DNA of 9,598 nt, taken from NCBI GenBank assembly GCA_003221435.1, contig QHRS01000138.1, forward strand, positions 1 to 9,598, given 5' to 3'. The translations under genes and the position numbers were made by a program. The DNA is from Candidatus Rokuibacteriota bacterium (GTDB taxonomy: Bacteria > Methylomirabilota > Methylomirabilia > Rokubacteriales > CSP1-6). Positions 6,621 to 9,598 of the stretch are shown piece after piece (positions within the stretch are counted from its first letter, which is position 1; each line of letters opens with the position of its first letter). The notes beneath the pieces were generated by a model that had not been told where the DNA came from, made no database searches, and saw only the letters and a program-made list of their open reading frames with translations.

Positions 6621-7687
6621 CCGGTGCCGGCGAGCGGATCACCCGGGAACATGAAGCGCGTGGTGAGCCCGGTGGTGGGGTCGACGAACGGATTGCCGCT
6701 CGCGTCGAGTCCCTGCAGCGCGCGATAGCTCTTAGAGGCGTCGTTCGGATCGGTGCCGTTGATATACGAGGTGATTGCGGTGAGTCCCAACGGTGGGCCC
6801 GAAGGCGATGCCAGCGGGCCGCGAAGGAGGTCGAATCCAACCGCGGGGGCCGCACTGGCATAGATGGCATCGAGCCCGTAAGCGTTGTATGCGAAACCGA
6901 GCGAGCGCCCGGGATCGGCTCCCACGAGGTCATCCAAGGCGCCACCCACGTCGGGATCGCTCCACAACCCCACGTAAGTCTGCTCGAGGAAGTTCGCGCC
7001 TTTGTTGAAGATCTTGAATCGCAGGAACACGGTATTGCCCAGGGGTCCCGGGTCGTCGTAGGCGTAGAACGTTTCCTGCACTTCGACGCCGAGGGGCTGC
7101 GTCTGTCCGGCCCGGTTGCCGTGCGAGCGCGGATCCGCGTCGTTGTAAACACACCAGGTCATCTGATCCCCGGGAACATCCAGCGAGCCGTCCGGCTGGA
7201 CCGTGATCGCGGGAGCGCCGTGCGGCACCGCGCCCGCGTTGTAATCGGCAAGCGCCGCGTCGCGCTCGGCCGCGCTCGAGTAGACCCGGTTCAGCTTGTA
7301 GACCTTGTATTCCGGACGGCTCGGATCGTCGGGCGCGCCGCCGATCATCGAGCCGGGCCCATATTCGTCCGAGTACTCCGACAGCGCGACGCGTGTCTCC
7401 CCGCCCACCATGGCGCCGATCCACGGGCCCGCCGCGAACACGGCAGTCTTGCCCGAGCCCCTGGGGAACTCGAGCCCGGCGACTAAGGTGGTCTTGTCCC
7501 AGGCGAACGAGCCCGTGTTGGTGACGAACATCCCGATCCGGTTGACATCGATTCGCTGGCTGTTGTCGACGATCGCTGGAGTCAAGGGCCTGGGGCGATC
7601 GACCTCAGCGCCCGGAGCCGCTGCCCACGATGTCGCGGGAACGCCAAGGGTGAAGAGGATGGCGGCAAACACTAGAGGGCGGGGCAT
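6200..7687 (-). CDS. N-terminal part of the same frame-broken exported protein
   Basis: Translation starts at ATG 7687, 5 nt after GGAGG (7697-7693). This frame runs 495 residues to TGA at 6202-6200, but family-like sequence stops at residue ~388 (near 6524). The remaining ~107 residues are Arg/Ser-rich out-of-frame translation. Residues 1-22 are a signal peptide (MPRPLVFAAILFTLGVPATS, with a site near SWA-AA). The body has the style of large exported proteins from Eisenbacteria-like genomes, for example GMFVTNTGSFAW, YVGLWSDPDVGGALDDLVG and LGFAYNAYGLDA. It ends at FSLSPGESEDIEYAA, after which homology jumps to the -1 frame. No enzyme motif is visible. The gene is divergent from the GEVED protein at 7951 and shares a 263-nt upstream region with it. 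It is the first gene of the minus-strand run leading to the ABC transporter. Confidence 0.8.
   Translation of the reverse strand: MPRPLVFAAILFTLGVPATSWAAAPGAEVDRPRPLTPAIVDNSQRIDVNRIGMFVTNTGSFAWDKTTLVAGLEFPRGSGKTAVFAAGPWIGAMVGGETRVALSEYSDEYGPGSMIGGAPDDPSRPEYKVYKLNRVYSSAAERDAALADYNAGAVPHGAPAITVQPDGSLDVPGDQMTWCVYNDADPRSHGNRAGQTQPLGVEVQETFYAYDDPGPLGNTVFLRFKIFNKGANFLEQTYVGLWSDPDVGGALDDLVGADPGRSLGFAYNAYGLDAIYASAAPAVGFDLLRGPLASPSGPPLGLTAITSYINGTDPNDASKSYRALQGLDASGNPFVDPTTGLTTRFMFPGDPLAGTGWIDVTPTDHRFLLGSGPFSLSPGESEDIEYAATTTKFKRSSIVARPPRVRCRQPVSRSRTASRMQTSGAMSASRAGACSAPSSSRRSRSESMRDRCSSNGDPIRPEASAPPWPGPERCGMKQRASSRPSSRISRRAGRL
6505..6530 (-). other. frame break inside the large exported protein
   Basis: On the minus strand the first frame reads SPGESEDIEYAA up to GCA at 6526-6524. 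The second frame reads NDDEVQAFFDRG from AAC at 6524-6522. The shift is equivalent to -1 (one base lost, or a deletion not divisible by three). The site overlaps a short ACGACGACG run. From memory of related proteins, about 20 residues usually separate the SPGES-like and NDDEVQAFFD-like motifs, so a small deletion is more likely than a single lost base. No heptameric slippery site of the X-XXY-YYZ kind is present, so programmed frameshifting is not supported. Confidence 0.75.
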
Positions 7688-7950
7688 GACGACCTCCGGC
7701 GAGGGGAGAGCCCACGGGATCGTTTCGGTCAAAGGATCCCGCCGGCCCGGAAGAAAAGAGTCTACGCTCTCCCGAGCCGTTCGGGCATTCCGAAGTCGCG
7801 CCACGATGCGCCGGGGTGGTCTTGCTCCCCCGGGCTCGCGGGCGCGGGCTTGACGTGCCGTGTGCGCTTTGGCCCCGACGCGGCATTTGTGCAAACTGAG
7901 GGCAGTCCGTGGGAGCATCCCCCGAACCTTCCTCTGAGATTGGAGGCGAC
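7688..7950. promoter_or_regulatory. divergent intergenic region between two exported-protein genes
   Basis: These 263 nt must carry the upstream signals of both the minus-strand exported gene (ATG 7687) and the GEVED gene (ATG 7951). Candidate -35 boxes are TTGACG at 7850-7855 (+) and TTGACC on the minus strand near 7732-7727. Neither has a convincing -10 at 16-18 nt, so no promoter is assigned. An inverted repeat GGGATC (7716-7721)/GATCCC (7735-7740) overlaps the minus-strand candidate, about 30-50 nt before its start codon. CCCGA (7771-7775)/TCGGG (7781-7785) forms another small stem. Either could be an operator or chance. Confidence 0.4.
7942..7946 (+). promoter_or_regulatory. Shine-Dalgarno GGAGG deciding the GEVED protein start
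   Basis: GGAGG lies 4 nt before ATG 7951. The open frame extends back to another possible start at 7909, but that start has no such site and would add 14 polar residues before the signal peptide, so 7951 is preferred. Confidence 0.8.
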
Positions 7951-9078
7951 ATGCGCATCCATCCATCCCGGGCCGCACTGGCGGCCATGACCCGCGCCCT
8001 CGGCGCTCCGGCTGCAGCGAGGCGGTGGGTTCAAGGCGGCCCCCGGCCGTCTCGCTTCTGGCTGGCCTTGTTCGCCCTCGCGGGCGTCGCGCTCCTATCG
8101 AACCCTGTGGCCGCCGGAATCTTCGGCGACTTCGGCGACGCGCCGAACGGGGCGCTCGCCTACCCGGCGGGCGGCGTGATCGGCCATTTCCCGACCTGCA
8201 CCGGCGACGCCGAGGGCTTCGTGGCCCACGTCACTGGCCACACCGAGGTTCACTTCGGCCCGTCGGTGGACTTCGAGACCGACGGCAACGCCGGAGTCTG
8301 CGCGTGGCCGCCGTACGACAAGGACGAGTGCGCCGGTCCACCCGACGCCGGCCTCGTGAGGCCCGACGCCTACACCATCGGGAGCGGAGGCGTGGTGGCG
8401 ACGTGCTCGGGGCAGTCCGGCAGGCCGCTCGGCATGCCTTGCACGACGGGAAGCTGGGCGGCCACCGGCGCCGTCGACATCGATGTGACCAACAACTGGC
8501 CCACCACCATGTACGTGAACGTGCTCATGGACTGGAACCAGGATGGTGTATGGGCCGGCGCATCTCCGTGCGGCGCCGCCGTGACCCCGGAGCACGTGCT
8601 GGTCAATTGGCCGGTGCCCTCCGGTTACACGGGACCGCTGTCGGCGCTCAGTCCGCCATCGTTTCTGATCGGGCCCAACCTCGGCTATGTGTGGGCGCGC
8701 TTCACGATCGGCGAGGTCCCCTTACCCGTGGGCTGGAACGGAGCCCACATCTTCGACCTGGGCGAGACCGAGGACTATCTGCTGCGCATCGGCGCGCTGG
8801 GCACGGACGTGCCGAATGGGGGCCCGCCACGCGGGCGCCTCGAGCTCGAGCCCGGCATTCCGAATCCGTTCAGGTCGCGGTCGGTGTTCGCGTTCACGAT
8901 GGACCGGCCGGCGATGGTGCGGCTCACGGTGCACGACGCGGCCGGGCGACCGGTGGCGCATCTGTCCGACGGCTGGCAGGGCGCGGGCCGCCACCAGGTG
9001 GCCTGGAACGGCATGTCGGACGAGGGTCGTGCGCTGCCTGCGGGCACCTACTTCGTGAAGGTGGCGCTCATCAAGTAG
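7951..9078 (+). CDS. GEVED-domain exported protein with FlgD-like C-terminal domain
   Basis: This encodes 375 residues. A long basic N-terminal arm (1-35) precedes a hydrophobic segment (about 36-50) and a signal-peptidase site near PVAA-GI (after A55). The mature protein opens with FGDFGDAPNG. It holds the GEVED-type module (about 56-281), recognised by FGPSVDFETDGNAG (102-115), the calcium-loop-like DWNQDGVW (194-201) and the closing GETEDYLLRI (271-280), a GETED variant of the eponymous motif. Six cysteines (83, 117, 127, 152, 164, 207) could form three disulfides. Residues ~296-375 are a FlgD-like/type IX-like C-terminal domain (GIPNPFRSRS, VRLTVHDAAGRPV, GTYFVKVALIK). GEVED domains occur in secreted and surface proteins of FCB-type bacteria, and their biochemical role is poorly known. 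The gene looks intact and monocistronic. It is divergent from another exported protein with the same class of C-terminus, suggesting a shared export or anchoring route. Confidence 0.92.
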   Translation: MRIHPSRAALAAMTRALGAPAAARRWVQGGPRPSRFWLALFALAGVALLSNPVAAGIFGDFGDAPNGALAYPAGGVIGHFPTCTGDAEGFVAHVTGHTEVHFGPSVDFETDGNAGVCAWPPYDKDECAGPPDAGLVRPDAYTIGSGGVVATCSGQSGRPLGMPCTTGSWAATGAVDIDVTNNWPTTMYVNVLMDWNQDGVWAGASPCGAAVTPEHVLVNWPVPSGYTGPLSALSPPSFLIGPNLGYVWARFTIGEVPLPVGWNGAHIFDLGETEDYLLRIGALGTDVPNGGPPRGRLELEPGIPNPFRSRSVFAFTMDRPAMVRLTVHDAAGRPVAHLSDGWQGAGRHQVAWNGMSDEGRALPAGTYFVKVALIK

Positions 9079-9164
9079 CGACACGGGAATCCGCGTCAGC
9101 GGAAGGGGCGCGTTCCTGGCGACGGGGGACTGGCGATAGTGCACGCTCTAGCGCCGGCATCGGC

Positions 9165-9598
9165 ATGAGCGACCGGCCGCCGCTGTGGGCTGTGATTGGA
9201 ACGCTGATCGGCGCGCCGCTCTTCATGGGCACCGTGATCGTGTACGTGCCGTACGCGCTGTCGGCGTGGCGATTCGCTCGGCCGTTCCTCGGCTGGGAGC
9301 CATCGCGCTGGATCGGTACCGCGCTCATCCTCGTCGCGATCCCGGCCATACTCGACTTCCTCATACGCTTCGTTCGCGAAGGGCACGGCACGCCGGTTCC
9401 GGTGGCTCCTCCGCAGCGGCTCGTGGTGGGAGGGACGTTCCGCATCGTGCGAAACCCGGCCTACCTCGCAGCGGTTTCGGCGCTCGTCGGCCAGGGACTC
9501 CTGTTGGGGAGTACGGACGTCCTGATCTACGCGGGGGTGATGGGGCTCGCGTTCCATCTGTTCGTCGTGGGCTACGAAGAACCTGCGCTTCGCAGGAA
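9165..9598 (+). CDS. isoprenylcysteine methyltransferase-like membrane protein (partial)
   Basis: The reading frame runs from ATG 9165 off the right edge (144 residues visible), so the 3' end is missing. Four hydrophobic segments (about 8-32, 47-69, 99-114 and 118-137) indicate an integral membrane protein. RIVRNPAYLAAV (93-104) and VGYEEPALRR (135-144) match the conserved C-terminal half of the ICMT/phospholipid methyltransferase (PEMT-like) family, where the RNPxY and EEP segments help bind S-adenosylmethionine. Bacterial members methylate small-molecule or lipid substrates that are mostly unknown, so the substrate here is not predicted. No clear Shine-Dalgarno site precedes the ATG. The start is supported by the fit of the first helix and the absence of a better in-frame start. 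It follows the GEVED gene by 86 nt on the same strand and could share its transcript. Confidence 0.8.
   Translation, partial: MSDRPPLWAVIGTLIGAPLFMGTVIVYVPYALSAWRFARPFLGWEPSRWIGTALILVAIPAILDFLIRFVREGHGTPVPVAPPQRLVVGGTFRIVRNPAYLAAVSALVGQGLLLGSTDVLIYAGVMGLAFHLFVVGYEEPALRR

Noticed and set aside
5334..6728. 464-codon plus-strand open frame opposite the large exported protein
   Set aside because: It is antisense to a frame with clear domain motifs. Its product is Arg/Glu/His-rich without recognisable structure, as expected from GC-rich shadows.
6461..7486. 341-codon plus-strand open frame
   Set aside because: It is a shadow of the N-terminal exported-protein piece, with no ribosome site and an implausible composition.
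9090..9103. Small TCCGC/GCGGA hairpin after the GEVED gene as a terminator
   Set aside because: It has only 5 bp of stem and no T tract, so it is not supportable as a terminator.
1..9598. CRISPR array, insertion sequence, tRNA or rRNA
   Set aside because: No spaced direct repeats, transposase motifs, terminal inverted repeats or tRNA-like cloverleaf sequences were seen on either strand.

Overview
The window is GC-rich (clearly above 60% by eye, with strong G/C third positions) and bacterial. The protein types are a GEVED-domain exported protein, a large exported protein ending in a FlgD-like/type IX-like C-terminal domain, a TPR-type Ser/Thr kinase remnant and an ABC-2 exporter. They suggest an uncultivated FCB-group bacterium, most like Candidatus Eisenbacteria. 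That assignment is inference from protein style, not from a marker gene.

Layout, left to right. Positions 1-334 hold no confident gene, only a possible degraded coding tail and a short GCAGTA tandem repeat. A secreted, beta-rich protein of unknown function lies at 335-1192 (+). It is followed by a long terminator-like hairpin (1271-1311). A small protein made of two copies of a GDxL(S/T)G repeat is at 1427-1753 (+). At 1846-2120 (+) is the relic of a Ser/Thr protein kinase: its first ~52 codons (with a 1-nt insertion) are joined directly to its last ~38 codons, and everything between is missing.

Convergent to the relic is a minus-strand run of three genes: a large exported protein (7687 to 4782), then an ABC ATPase (4696 to 3803), then a two-lobed ABC-2 permease (3806 to 2133). 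ATPase and permease overlap by 4 nt (GTGA) and must form one transporter. The large exported protein is split by a frame change near 6524. Read through, it would be about 968 aa with a signal peptide, a family-typical N-terminal region, a fibronectin-III-like domain and a C-terminal FlgD-like domain.

A GEVED-domain exported protein (7951-9078, +) is transcribed divergently from the large exported gene across a 263-nt shared intergenic region. It ends in the same kind of C-terminal domain, so the pair look like two cargoes of one secretion or surface-anchoring route. At the right edge is the start of an isoprenylcysteine-methyltransferase-like membrane protein (9165 to beyond the window).

The most notable observations are the kinase relic read in three successive frames, the broken exported gene, the divergent pair with matching C-terminal domains, and the two-repeat small protein. 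I did not find a clear new defence, mobile or CRISPR-like system.
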